Source: Pseudohongiella sp.
Lineage (GTDB): Bacteria > Pseudomonadota > Gammaproteobacteria > Pseudomonadales > Pseudohongiellaceae
Direction: 5' to 3'
Assembly: GCA_030651695.1 (NCBI GenBank)
Contig: JAUSCD010000005.1
Coordinates: forward strand, 1-64,000
Length of the DNA stretch: 64,000 nucleotides
The notes under the pieces were generated by a model, which saw nothing but the letters and a program-made list of their open reading frames with translations, had not been told where the DNA came from and did no database searches. Made by a program: the position numbers and the translations under genes. Positions 1 to 9,600 of the stretch are shown here, in pieces. How positions within the stretch are numbered: position 1 is the stretch's first letter; the number at the start of each line of letters is the position of its first letter.

Positions 1-123
1 CGGCAGGATATATTTGCTTACATCGAAATGTTTTACAATCCAGTTCGTCGACACGGAACTAATGGAAATGTGTCGCCGGCCGAGTATGAAAAGAGTTACT
101 TTAAGCAGCTGGGAAGTGTCTAG
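1..123 (+). mobile_element. IS3-family transposase, C-terminal fragment
   Basis: Frame 1 is open from the window edge to a TAG at 121-123 and encodes 40 residues. They match the end of the IS3-family DDE integrase core: a FYNPVRRHGTNG stretch followed by SPAEYEKSYF. The last residues are GSV then stop. Reading through the TAG gives R-T-G-S-D-S-K and a TGA at 145-147, which resembles the usual IS3-type tail (VYxTGxDS), so the TAG may be a nonsense change of a Tyr codon. No terminal inverted repeat is seen before the next gene, whose stop codon lies at 154. It is probably a decayed remnant, and the 5' part lies outside the window. Confidence 0.8.
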
Positions 124-153
124 AGAACTGGTAGCGATTCAAAATGAAGTTCT

Positions 154-297
154 TCAGCGTTTCTCGACCTTGCTCATCTGCTTGTTGCAGCAGATTTCCG
201 AGTGAGCCATTTTGTCAGGACAAGGGCAGCCTTTTTCATAAACCAGCTCAGCCTTGCAGGACTCACAAACATAACGTTCGCCAACTTCTCTGGACAT
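154..297 (-). CDS. Tiny cysteine-rich protein, desulforedoxin-like metal site
   Basis: A 47-residue protein reads on the minus strand from an ATG at 297, with a strong GGAGG ribosome-binding site upstream. It has Cys at 11 and 14 (YVCESC), a CPCP at 24-27 and a CC pair at 36-37 followed by NKQM. The spacing CxxC ... CCxxxM recalls desulforedoxin and the N-terminal domain of desulfoferrodoxin, where four Cys bind one iron. The CPCP insertion is extra. Function is not known; a small iron or zinc protein is the best reading. The first 150 bases downstream are the IS remnant, and no operon partner is visible. Confidence 0.72.
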   Translation of the reverse strand: MSREVGERYVCESCKAELVYEKGCPCPDKMAHSEICCNKQMSKVEKR

Positions 298-577
298 TTT
301 TTTTCCTCCGGGTGAGTGTGATTTTTACAATGCCTCATGCATAAATTTACCACTTGCGATAATGGTAACTTTGATCTGCATCAGAGTATGCTCACTGGCT
401 CAGGCTGCCTTGTGTTGCTCGAAGACTGCTACGGGACGTTTATGGTGGTAACGGACTAAAAGACTTGAATTTCCATTGATCTGTTCGAAATATCCTTTAA
501 TTGCCGGTTGTGTGCCACTTTATTCTCTCCTCCGGCCTGAATACAATCTTTGCACGTTACACGAATGAGCACCTGTC

Positions 578-1366
578 ATGAAATATAGTCAACAATTGGT
601 CTGTGGCGCTCTCTGTTTGCTGCTGTTGAATGCTGCGACAGCGCAGCAGAACCAGCCATCGATCCAGCAACTATTACGGGAGCCATTTCTGGACGACTAC
701 TATTCCAATGTCGTTTATGGTTATGAAATTGTGACTGATACCCAGACACACGCCAGTCGTTATGTCGGAAACAGTCTCAATTGCAGCAATTGCCACTTGC
801 AGGCAGGTACTCAGCCTGATGCATTACCTCTGAATGTAGCCGGTATGTATCCAAAGTGGCGGGCAAAAAACGGCAAGCGCAATGGCATCGGTTTACGTAT
901 CAGAGAATGCTTTCTCTACAGTATGGATGGCATCATGCCTCCAGAGGATGCCCCCGAGGTGTTGGCCATTTCTGCTTACGTAACGTATCTGTCGCAGGGG
1001 CAGGTTATGGGTGCTGAACCTGAGGGCAGGGGAGTGCCCACTTTGCCGGATACCGGCTACGATCCAAATCCTGCCAATGGGCGTGCCGTATATATGAGTC
1101 AGTGCGCGAGCTGCCACGGTCAGCAAGGCGAGGGAGTCGCGGACATGCCGCCGGTATGGGGGATGAACTCGTACAACAAAGGCGCAGGCATGAACAATAT
1201 TCGTGAGGCCGCAGGTTTTATCTGGGCAAACATGCCGCTGGGTCAGGGCAAGAGTCTGACACATCAGCAGGCTCTGGACGTCTCAGCTTATCTGAATCTG
1301 CAAATCCGCCCCGCCGATCCCGGGCGAAGTAAATTCCTCAAACTTCTGGAATACCTGATAAATTGA
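578..1366 (+). CDS. TsdA-like dihaem cytochrome c (thiosulfate dehydrogenase family)
   Basis: The 262-residue protein has a signal peptide (about residues 1-22) and two haem c sites, CSNCH at 69-73 and CASCH at 176-180. The stretch around C111 (RIRECF, then MDGIMPP) matches the conserved region of TsdA that supplies an unusual Cys ligand to haem 1. W194-G-x-x-SYNxGAGM is also typical. TsdA enzymes oxidise thiosulfate to tetrathionate, or the reverse, in the periplasm. The stop codon overlaps the start of the SulP gene, so the two are probably co-translated. Family assignment is good; the actual substrate and direction are inference. Confidence 0.82.
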   Translation: MKYSQQLVCGALCLLLLNAATAQQNQPSIQQLLREPFLDDYYSNVVYGYEIVTDTQTHASRYVGNSLNCSNCHLQAGTQPDALPLNVAGMYPKWRAKNGKRNGIGLRIRECFLYSMDGIMPPEDAPEVLAISAYVTYLSQGQVMGAEPEGRGVPTLPDTGYDPNPANGRAVYMSQCASCHGQQGEGVADMPPVWGMNSYNKGAGMNNIREAAGFIWANMPLGQGKSLTHQQALDVSAYLNLQIRPADPGRSKFLKLLEYLIN

Positions 1367-2934
1367 TCACTCAACTGCTCAGGGAGGCACTGCCCTCATT
1401 TGCCTGGACTCGCAACATGCGAAGCTGGCGTACAGAGTTGTTCGCCGGACTGGTTGGTGCCATCCTGGTTATTCCACAAGGAATTACCTTTGCCTATATC
1501 GCAGGTCTGCAACCTGAATATGGTTTGTATTGCGCTATTTTTGTGACCTTGTTCTGTAGTCTGCTGGGCAGTTCATCCATGATGAGCGGGCCCAACACGG
1601 CAGTGGCCATTTTGATCGGTGCGGCAATACTGCCATTGGCTGGTCGCGGCAGTCCGCTGTATGTCGACTTTGTATTTCTCTTGTGCATGATGGTCGGTGT
1701 TGTGCAATTGGTGTTCTGGCTGGTGCGCGGCGCGCGCATTTTTCAGTATCTGTCTCCGGCGGCAATTTCTGGTATCTCAGCCGGTGCCGGTTTTCTGATA
1801 ATCATGGCATCGCTCGACAGTATCCTTGATTTGTCGACTTTCAAGACCACGTTTTTTTTCGAAAAGTTGTTCGTGATTTTCAGTGATGCAAAAGATCTGG
1901 TAAATCCGTTCAGTCTGGCAATTGCGGTCACTACCATTGTTGCCGGCTATGTCGGGCGGCGCTTTTCTCCTCGCTATTTTATTATCATTGCCGTGACGGC
2001 TGGTTATTTGTGCGGACTGCTGGTTGCCTTCATCTGGCCTCAGCCAGTAACGGAGCTGGAATATCTGGGTCGTATGCCTCTGCAGTGGCTGCCATTTAAT
2101 GTGCCAACTATCAACATGGAATATCTGATGATTGCGTCCACGTTGATTCCGTACGCAGTCGCCATTGCGTTCATAGGGCTGGCGCAATCATTGGTGATTG
2201 TGCGGGAATTAAAAATGGAAACTGATCAGGACATCAATCTGGACAAAGAAGTTTATGCGCAGGGTGTGGCGAATTTTCTTGCGCCGTTTTTTTCAGGTTT
2301 CGCTGGCGCCGGCAGTTTTAATCGCACCAAAGCCAACCAGAGCCTGGGTGCTACGACACCTCTTTCTGGTATGGCCGCAGCGGGTTTTGTATTAATTCTG
2401 ATTACTTTTCTGGGGCCGGTATTAACGTATATGCCCATGGCGGCGATGGCAGGAACTCTGTTTATTGTAGGCGCTGACATGATCAAGTTGCGCGATATCA
2501 AGCACTACGCGCAGGTACGGTCAGAGCTGTTTATTTATCTCGCCACCTTCACAAGTATCATGTTTTTTGATCTGGCAGCGGGTGTTGTGGTCGCTGTGTT
2601 TCTTTCAGTGAGTGTATTCATGCTGCGGATCAGTCAGCTCGATCTTAAAGTAGAGACCTCTGCTGCCGGCACTGTCATTAAAGTGAAAGGTGCTCTGTTT
2701 TATGCATCTGTGGCACATCTTACGGAAAAATTTCACCAATACATGGATGAGGATCTGACGGTGGATTTGCAATTCACCACACACATTGATCAGTCAGCTG
2801 TCGACTTTTTTATACGTGAATCAAAAGGCATGACCAATCGGGGCAAACATCTGACGCTGTTGGTCAATGAATCCCAGCAGGCGTTTCTGGAAAATCTGGG
2901 TATCAGCAAAGATATCCGTCAGATATCACTCTAA
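1363..2934 (+). CDS. SulP-family anion transporter with STAS domain
   Basis: The 523-residue protein shows the SulP core (ELFAGLVGAILVIPQG near the N-terminus, then about 10-12 hydrophobic segments) and a C-terminal STAS domain from about residue 425 to the end. SulP proteins carry sulfate, bicarbonate or other anions across the inner membrane. The first possible start is a TTG at 1363 that overlaps the upstream TGA (TTGA), suggesting coupling to the cytochrome gene; an ATG at 1417 is an alternative that would remove 18 residues. In this setting export or import of sulfate or another sulfur oxyanion is plausible, but it is not shown by the sequence. Confidence 0.88.
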   Translation: MITQLLREALPSFAWTRNMRSWRTELFAGLVGAILVIPQGITFAYIAGLQPEYGLYCAIFVTLFCSLLGSSSMMSGPNTAVAILIGAAILPLAGRGSPLYVDFVFLLCMMVGVVQLVFWLVRGARIFQYLSPAAISGISAGAGFLIIMASLDSILDLSTFKTTFFFEKLFVIFSDAKDLVNPFSLAIAVTTIVAGYVGRRFSPRYFIIIAVTAGYLCGLLVAFIWPQPVTELEYLGRMPLQWLPFNVPTINMEYLMIASTLIPYAVAIAFIGLAQSLVIVRELKMETDQDINLDKEVYAQGVANFLAPFFSGFAGAGSFNRTKANQSLGATTPLSGMAAAGFVLILITFLGPVLTYMPMAAMAGTLFIVGADMIKLRDIKHYAQVRSELFIYLATFTSIMFFDLAAGVVVAVFLSVSVFMLRISQLDLKVETSAAGTVIKVKGALFYASVAHLTEKFHQYMDEDLTVDLQFTTHIDQSAVDFFIRESKGMTNRGKHLTLLVNESQQAFLENLGISKDIRQISL

Positions 2935-2950
2935 CTAACAGGAGAGCAGT

Positions 2951-3628
2951 ATGGACAATCATGATGAGAAAGCCGTCGGGCGCCGTGCATTACTTGCGAA
3001 TATCGGGGTAGCCGCCGTGGCAGGCCTCGCCGCCAGCGCTGCATCTGCGCAGTCCGCAACACAGACATCACCGGCAAGAGGTAATGAGTTTGAGCCGCGT
3101 CGTCACAGTCTGGATACCTGGATGGGTGAATTGGCGGGCGACCACAGAGTGTTTATTGACTCATCCACGCAGCAGGGTGGTGGCAGCGCAGTCTGGTACG
3201 CCAGTAATATTCTGAATGCTCACGAAGAATCTTATGAAGGCAGCGCCGCCGATTACGCCATGATCGTGTGCTTTCGCCATATGTCAACGCCGTACGGTTT
3301 TGATGATGTTATCTGGGCCAAGTACGGCAACGTGTTTATGCGCAATGCTGACCCGGCGCCATCAACCAATCCGATGCGAACGCCGGGTCCTTCCAATGGT
3401 CAGAACAGTCTTAACACGCTGATAGAAAAAGGTGTGCAGTTTGCTGTGTGCGGAAGGGCGACCCGGCGCTTCGCCATGGGGATTGCTCAAGCCACGGGTG
3501 CCACGGCGGATGACGTTTATGCGGAGCTGTCGTCAGGACTGATCAGCAATGCCCGCCTGGTGCCTGCGGGAGTGCTGTCGGCTACCCGTGCGCAGGAGTA
3601 TCAGTACAGTCTGTTGTATGCCGAGTAA
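2951..3628 (+). CDS. Tat-exported DsrE-like protein
   Basis: The 225-residue protein starts after a good GGAGAG site. Arg11-Arg12 (GRRALLAN) followed by a hydrophobic stretch ending in ASA form a twin-arginine signal. The mature part resembles the DsrE/DsrF-like fold: a hydrophobic strand (YAMIVCFRH, 102-110), then GVQFAVCGRA with Cys167, and a C-terminal VPAGV segment near 204-208. Such proteins handle protein-bound sulfur in sulfur oxidisers or are of unknown role. It lies 16 bases after the SulP gene and completes an apparent three-gene operon. The fold call is moderate; the function is inferred from neighbours. Confidence 0.7.
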   Translation: MDNHDEKAVGRRALLANIGVAAVAGLAASAASAQSATQTSPARGNEFEPRRHSLDTWMGELAGDHRVFIDSSTQQGGGSAVWYASNILNAHEESYEGSAADYAMIVCFRHMSTPYGFDDVIWAKYGNVFMRNADPAPSTNPMRTPGPSNGQNSLNTLIEKGVQFAVCGRATRRFAMGIAQATGATADDVYAELSSGLISNARLVPAGVLSATRAQEYQYSLLYAE

Positions 3629-3836
3629 GTGTGTATGAACTGCCTTAAGTGTGATTGAAGGGTCCATGAGAGGTATCAAAAAACAGAGGTTCCTGGTCTT
3701 GTCGGGTTGTCGGGTTGTCGGATGGGGCTGGGCTGGGTTGGTTTGGTAAACCCAAGCCCAATCGACACAGCCGTCTGACGCTGATACAGTACCGAGCGTA
3801 AGTTCACTACCTCAGCCACGGACAGGAGATCCAGCC

Positions 3837-4610
3837 ATGCGCGTCTGCGCCATTTTTGTTTTACCCCTTTTTTTTCTTGCCTGTCAGCCTTCGGGCAATT
3901 CAGATGCAGACGCGGTGTCAGTAAATCGTGTTGCCACACCCTTGCCTCCGATTACCATATACCACCTTGAAGCCCGACGATCCGAGCGCATAGTCTGGTT
4001 GATGGAAGAGCTGGGTTTTCCTTACGAGCTAAAATTCGTGCGCGGCAATCTGGGTGCATCCCTGATGCAGATCCGCGAGGTCAATCCCGGTAATCCGGTG
4101 GCCCCTACTGTGATGTATGGCGACGAGATTCTGGTTGAGTCTGGCGCTATTATTGACGTGATTCTGAACCGCCATGCACCTGACAGATTGCAGCCGGAAA
4201 TCAACAGCCCGGATTACCCATGGCATCAGATCTGGATGCACTATGCGGAAGGCTCTCTTGCCTCGCGCATGGGCACTGACTATCGCGTATGGCAGCTGCA
4301 ACCACCGGAGCAACGCTCGCCTTTGCGCGATATTCAGGGCACTGTGCAATACGCGGAAGATTTTCTCGGTAAACATCCTTATTTTGGCGGAACTGAATTT
4401 AGTGCCGCCGATATCATGATGCATTTCCCGATGGGCTACACCTTTTTGATTAATGTTGTGGATCGTAACCAGTTTCCGAACATTAACGAGTGGATGGCAC
4501 GTGTGGAAGCTCGCCCCGCCTATCAGCGTATGGCTGCAGTGTCCAAGCCTGATGGTATGCCAAGCCCGCCTGTGCCATTGCCGGACAGCGCCCGTCCACC
4601 GGCGCGCTGA
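3837..4610 (+). CDS. Glutathione S-transferase-like protein with lipoprotein signal
   Basis: The 257-residue protein begins with a short hydrophobic stretch ending in LFFLAC at Cys16, a lipobox, then a linker of about 20 polar residues. From about residue 38 it follows the GST plan: a thioredoxin-like N-terminal domain (ITIYHLEARRSERIVWLMEE ..., NPGNPVAPT at 84-92, ESGAI at 101-105) and a helical C-terminal domain (GGTEFSAADIMM near 183-194). An AGGAG site precedes the ATG. GSTs are normally cytosolic, so a membrane-anchored periplasmic form is odd. The catalytic N-terminal Ser/Cys is not evident. Confidence 0.8.
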   Translation: MRVCAIFVLPLFFLACQPSGNSDADAVSVNRVATPLPPITIYHLEARRSERIVWLMEELGFPYELKFVRGNLGASLMQIREVNPGNPVAPTVMYGDEILVESGAIIDVILNRHAPDRLQPEINSPDYPWHQIWMHYAEGSLASRMGTDYRVWQLQPPEQRSPLRDIQGTVQYAEDFLGKHPYFGGTEFSAADIMMHFPMGYTFLINVVDRNQFPNINEWMARVEARPAYQRMAAVSKPDGMPSPPVPLPDSARPPAR

Positions 4611-4646
4611 CAGCTTGTGGCTTGTCAATTATAAAGCTCAGAAACA

Positions 4647-4672
4647 ACAACCCCGGGTTTGACCGGGGTTGT
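4647..4672. terminator. Hairpin between convergent genes
   Basis: A perfect 10-bp stem (ACAACCCCGG / CCGGGGTTGT) with a six-base loop lies between the ends of the GST-like gene and the barrel gene on the opposite strand. It could serve both strands. There is no long T run on either side. Confidence 0.65.
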
Positions 4673-4707
4673 GTATTTCAGGGGTATATTTGCCGGAAGC
4701 AACGGGA

Positions 4708-5313
4708 TCAGAAGTTGAATCGCAGACCTGCGGTAATACCATCAACTTCGTCACGTTTGGCATAACCGATGCTGAGCGACAGGCTCTGTGCGACATAGAA
4801 TCTGGCTTCCGACGAGAAACCAAATTTTCCGTCAAAGTTGTCGCCGTCGACGTAGTTGACGGCAGCCTGAATTTCAATCCAGTCGTTCAGCATTGATCTG
4901 ACGCCTGCATCAATGCCATATCCGTCAGCGTCCTGGTTAAAACCGCGGTAACCAACTTCATTTTTGATGTAGCTTATACTGGTGACAAAATCGCTACGTG
5001 AACTGATGGGTATGTGAGCACCCAGCCCCAGGGTGTATGCACTGATATCAACGTTGTCAGAAAACACGCCGCTGAATACAGCGTCGTCTGACTCACCTTC
5101 TGCGATTGTGCCTTTGAGGAACAGGGTGTCGCCAAGCGCAATACTGAGTCCTGCGCCATAGGTGGTATAGTCGAATCCCTGAATTTCACCTTTGGTGATG
5201 TTGCCTTCAACATAATTGTACGATAGTGCTGTCTGTTGAGCACTGGCGGTCCCTGCAAGCAGCAATGATGATGCCCCAACTGCGATGATAATACTGGAAA
5301 CTTTGAATTTCAT
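4708..5313 (-). CDS. Small outer-membrane beta-barrel protein
   Basis: The 201-residue protein has a clear signal peptide ending in ASAQ (about residue 25) and then alternating hydrophobic/polar strands. It ends in RFNF, the C-terminal Phe signature recognised by the BAM complex. The size fits an eight-stranded barrel of the OmpA/opacity type. No catalytic motif is visible and the role is unknown. The gene stands alone and is divergent from the DUF488 gene. Confidence 0.75.
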   Translation of the reverse strand: MKFKVSSIIIAVGASSLLLAGTASAQQTALSYNYVEGNITKGEIQGFDYTTYGAGLSIALGDTLFLKGTIAEGESDDAVFSGVFSDNVDISAYTLGLGAHIPISSRSDFVTSISYIKNEVGYRGFNQDADGYGIDAGVRSMLNDWIEIQAAVNYVDGDNFDGKFGFSSEARFYVAQSLSLSIGYAKRDEVDGITAGLRFNF

Positions 5314-5404
5314 TGTATGCTCTCTCCCTTCAATTTATTGGTTGCAGGTCCGTGAAATCACAGCCATGCCAGTACACAACGGATGAGGGCCGGAATTATT
5401 CCCC

Positions 5405-5986
5405 ATGTTTACCATCGGATACGCAACCAAATCGATAAGCAGCTACATTGAGCAGCTTCACGAACAGAAAGTGACTGTAGTTGCTGATATACGCTCTGTG
5501 CCATACAGCAAAGTGTTTTTTGACTACCACCAGGAAGCATTGAAACAACATCTGCGAAATGCCGGGATTCGTTATGTATACCTGGGCGATGAGCTGGGCC
5601 CCCGCTCAAAAGACTCCGCACACTATGACGACACGCGTCAGGTGCAGTTTTATCTTCTGATGCAGGCAACGTTATATCAATCAGGTATTCAACGTCTGTT
5701 TGACGGGATCGATAAAGGTTTTAACATCGCCTTGACCTGCGCTTGCAAAGACCCGGCTATCTGTCATCGCAGTTTATTGGTGGGGTGGTCGCTGAAGCGC
5801 CAGAACAATTATGAGTTGCAGCATATTCTGCACGATGGCGGGCTCGAATCGCAGACTGAGCTGGAGCACCGGCTTCTTCAGATGACAGGCACTGTGCCGG
5901 ATATGTTCAGTGGTGAGGCTGGTGCACTAAAACTTGCCTATGCACGGCAATGCCAGGCCAGCGCCTATCGAAAACCTGCCGAATAG
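5405..5986 (+). CDS. DUF488-family protein
   Basis: The 193-residue protein shows the DUF488 pattern: FTIGYATKS at the start, VVADIRSVPYSK at 26-37, YVYLGDELGPR at 58-68 and the Cys cluster CACKDPAICHR near 119-129. No function is established for most of the family. It has no signal peptide and is expected in the cytoplasm. It stands alone between two minus-strand genes for exported proteins. Confidence 0.85.
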   Translation: MFTIGYATKSISSYIEQLHEQKVTVVADIRSVPYSKVFFDYHQEALKQHLRNAGIRYVYLGDELGPRSKDSAHYDDTRQVQFYLLMQATLYQSGIQRLFDGIDKGFNIALTCACKDPAICHRSLLVGWSLKRQNNYELQHILHDGGLESQTELEHRLLQMTGTVPDMFSGEAGALKLAYARQCQASAYRKPAE

Positions 5987-6011
5987 GCGCTGATGCCCGA
6001 TCAAGCCCGAT

Positions 6012-6503
6012 TTATTTCTCTGCGATCTCTTTCATGCTGCCCAGCGCCCGTTCAAACGTTGCGCGGCGGCGCGTGACATCTGCATCTTTGGCTGCCTGAT
6101 CTGCCAGATTGGATACATCAAGCATTAGCGTATAGATAAGTTTGGAGCTGTTGGCACTGACGGGTCGAGCTTCCATAAAACCGTGATAAAGGTTGTAGAA
6201 CTGGCCTTCAACAGCGGGCTGTGTGTAGCCATAGGACAGCGGGGTTTGTGCTACCAGAACTTCTGTAATACGACCGCCGGCAAGCACACGCACTGTGCCA
6301 ATGCTACCGTCGCCGGACGTAATGGTGCAGTCTATGCCCAGCCATTCGCTGATATCGCAGTAGTCGCCGACGGCTGCCCAGGTCTGTTCGGCCGAGCGGG
6401 CAACATCAACTTCCATTTTTATAGTGACGTATTCCTGCGCCAGAGTGTGGCTGGTGAGCAGGATGGCTGGGGCGGCTAGCAGGCTGAGCAAGGTCTTTTT
6501 CAT
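6012..6503 (-). CDS. Exported SRPBCC-fold protein
   Basis: The 163-residue protein has a signal peptide ending in TLAQ near residue 22. The rest fits the START/SRPBCC (polyketide cyclase-like) lipid-binding fold: VDVARSAEQTWAAVGDY near the N-terminus, a central glycine-rich turn, and a long C-terminal helix (RRRATFERALGSMKEIAEK). Ligand is unknown. It is divergent from the large TonB-dependent receptor gene, sharing a 166-bp intergenic region. Confidence 0.75.
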   Translation of the reverse strand: MKKTLLSLLAAPAILLTSHTLAQEYVTIKMEVDVARSAEQTWAAVGDYCDISEWLGIDCTITSGDGSIGTVRVLAGGRITEVLVAQTPLSYGYTQPAVEGQFYNLYHGFMEARPVSANSSKLIYTLMLDVSNLADQAAKDADVTRRRATFERALGSMKEIAEK

Positions 6504-6669
6504 GTCGGGTGTCCGTAATGTTGGTTTTTTTGTGGTAGCGCTGACGAAATTGTTGCTGTCGTCTGCTAATAATCACAAAAACTTCAAATAAATGCCATTT
6601 TTCCTTCACGAAGCTGTAAAGAATCTCGCCTATGGTTGTGCGGTCAACCACATATATAGGGAGCCCGGC

Positions 6670-9600
6670 ATGCATACCTCCGCCCGGAAGTTCAAGAGAA
6701 AAGTACTTGCTGCATCAATTTTACTGAGCCTGGGCATGTCCTTACCTGTTTTTGCTCAGGACACAAGCTCTTCTATCCGAGGTCGAATCAGCGCTGCAGA
6801 CGGCAGCGCAGGTGCCAACGCTACGGTTGTAATCGAAGATACCCGCACCGGTGCCACACGGACGCTGACCGCCAATAGTGCCGGAGCGTTTTATGCAACG
6901 AACCTGCCAGTAGGTGGCCCGTATCGTGTCACTGTAAATAATGAACAGTCTGTGCTGGTAAATTCAATTGCACTGGGCGACATCTACAATCTGAATATTT
7001 CCCTTGGCAGTGCCAGCCAGATTGAGGAAGTACTGGTGCTGGGTCGTGCCGGAAATTTTGTGAGTGTAGCCGCCGGCCCTACCGCTACCTTCTCGTCTTT
7101 CGACATGGCAACATCGGTTGCGTTTGATCGTGACATCAAGGATGTCTTTATCTACGACCCACGTCTTAATCTGGACAGCAACTCAGCCGTCAACTGCGTA
7201 GGAAAACATCCTCGCTTTAATAGTATCAGCCTGGACGGTGTCAGCCAGAATGATCGTTTTGGATTGAATGACAACGGATACTCAACGGCTACTGGTATGC
7301 CATTCCCTTTTGAAGGCATCTCGCAAGTAGCGGTGGAGCTGGCACCTTTTGATGTGACTTACGGTGGATTCACTGCGTGCAACATCAACGCAGTAACAAA
7401 ATCCGGCAACAACCAATGGACCGGATCTGCATTCTTTGAGTATAACAATCAGGATATGCGCGGAGACTCATTGAAGGTCAATGGTGTCGAGCGCAAGTAC
7501 AGCACCGTTGACTACACTGAAGAAAAACGTGGTTTCAGTCTGGGCGGCCCGCTTGTCGCCGATCGATTGTTTATATATGGCGCATATGAAGAAACTGAAG
7601 AGCCGGAGTTTATAGCGCAGGGTTTTTCGGGGTCAGGCAACGGAGTAGAGCGGCCCTGGCTAAGTTCCGCAAACTACGACCGTATTAGTGACATTGCAAG
7701 TCGGGTATACAATTATGATACCGGCGGACAAGCAGGAGACGGAGTTCAGACAGAAAAAAAATATATGTTGCGTATGGACTGGAATATCAGCGAGCAACAT
7801 GACGCGTCTCTGATTTATAACTATTACGATGGCATTGAGGACCGTGCGTCCGATTCAAGCAGCAACCAGTTTGCATTTGCCAACCACTTCTATCAAAAAG
7901 GTGCGGAGTCCGAGACGGTCACGCTGAATCTTTCATCGCAGTGGAGCAGTGCGTTGTCCACCGATGTATTTATCAGTCGTAACACCATGGATGATTCGCA
8001 AATTACGGTGGGCCCAAAGGATTTCGCCGAGTTCAGGATTGCATTGGGTAGCAATACTGTATTCCTCGGCGCGGACGATTCGCGCCAGGCCAATGCGCTG
8101 AACACTGAATCAGATTTTATGAAATTTACCGCGCAGTATCTGTACGGTGACCACGTGATTACGGCTGGGTACGAGCGTGACAATCTGAAGATATTTAACC
8201 AGTTTGTTCAGCATTCACGTGGCGGAGAATACTTCTTTGCCGATTTGTCAGCCAACAACCCTGCACGTTGTGCGTCGTTGACTGCGGCGGGCCGATTGGC
8301 GGACGCTGGTTGTGGCTTGTCAGGTATCGACAACTACGAACTGGGTATTCCGGACGACATTTTTTACGGCAGTGGTGGTGGCGCGAATAATGCTGCGGAT
8401 GCCGCCGCAAGTTTTGGTATTGTGCAAAACTCATTGTATCTGCAGGATGAATTTCTGATGGATCAGTATGGGCTGACAATTGTTGCCGGCCTTCGATATG
8501 ACTGGTTCACCAGCGACGACCGTCCGAAATTCAACCAGGCTTTCACCACACTGAATGGTGGCCTTCGTAATGACGCTAGCGTTGACGGAGTGGATCTGTT
8601 GATGCCGAGGTTGGGATTCACCTGGCAGGCGATGGACAATGTGTCTGTGCGCGGCGGCATTGGTCTTTACTCGGGCGGCAATCCCTCAGTGTGGTTGTCC
8701 AACGCATGGAGCAACGATGGTTTGTCCAATGTGCAGCTGCGTGACGCAAATAATAATAATCGCTCGATACTGAGTGATTACGTGTTGAGCGGAAGCAAGC
8801 GTCCGGGTTACGACGTACCACAGGCATTGAAGGATCAGGTGGCTGCGACTACCGCAGCAAACGCCTCAAACAGTTTTCTGGTGTTGATCGACCCGGACTA
8901 CAAACAGCCATCAGAATGGAAGGTTGCGCTGGGCACAACCTGGCAAACGCCGGTTGGTGCATCGTTGGACGCTGACTATCTGTATTCACGCGCAAACGAT
9001 CCGGCCTACTACGTAGATGTCGCACAAGAAATTGTGGGCACGACCCGCGCTGGCCAACCGATATACGCAAATCGACGTGGTCAGAGTAACTTCATGCTTA
9101 CCAACTCTAACGCTTCGCCAGAGAGCCATTCGTTGTCCCTGGTCGCAAGACAGACTTACGACTGGGGGCTGGACTGGACATTTGGTTATGCCTTTACTGA
9201 CGCTGAAGATGTGAGTCCAATGACGTCTGCGGTGGCTGCCTCAAATTTCAGCAACCTGGCTGTTTACGACATTAATAATCCGGCGGCAGGTACCTCGAAC
9301 TATGAATCACCGCATCGGTTTACGGCACGTGTGAGTTATGGTCATGAGTTCCTCCCAGGTTATGAGACTCGTGTTACCGCGCAGTGGTTCCGGTCTAAAG
9401 GCCAGCCTCAGAGTTATGTCATGAGTAGCCGTGGTCTGGAAGGCAGTAACTCCAGCAATCGCCGCCACCTGTTGTACGTGCCGGGTCTTAACGATACCAA
9501 CGTCATTGCAGGTCCGAACTTTGACGTGGCAGCGTTTGCAAACTTTATAAGCGACAACGGATTGCAGCAGGGTTTCGTGGACCGCAATGAGCAGTATTCG

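Noticed and set aside
893-1264. Antisense open frame on the minus strand opposite the cytochrome gene
   Set aside because: It lies inside a clear coding gene, has no ribosome-binding site or recognisable domain, and is a shadow of the plus-strand codons.
3700-3780. GTCGGGTT repeats and GGGCTGGGTT hairpin as a small RNA or terminator
   Set aside because: The short repeats and imperfect stem have no T run or promoter nearby, so I cannot support a function.
4029-4628. 199-codon minus-strand frame opposite the GST-like gene
   Set aside because: It overlaps the GST gene for its whole length and has no signal peptide, motif or ribosome-binding site.
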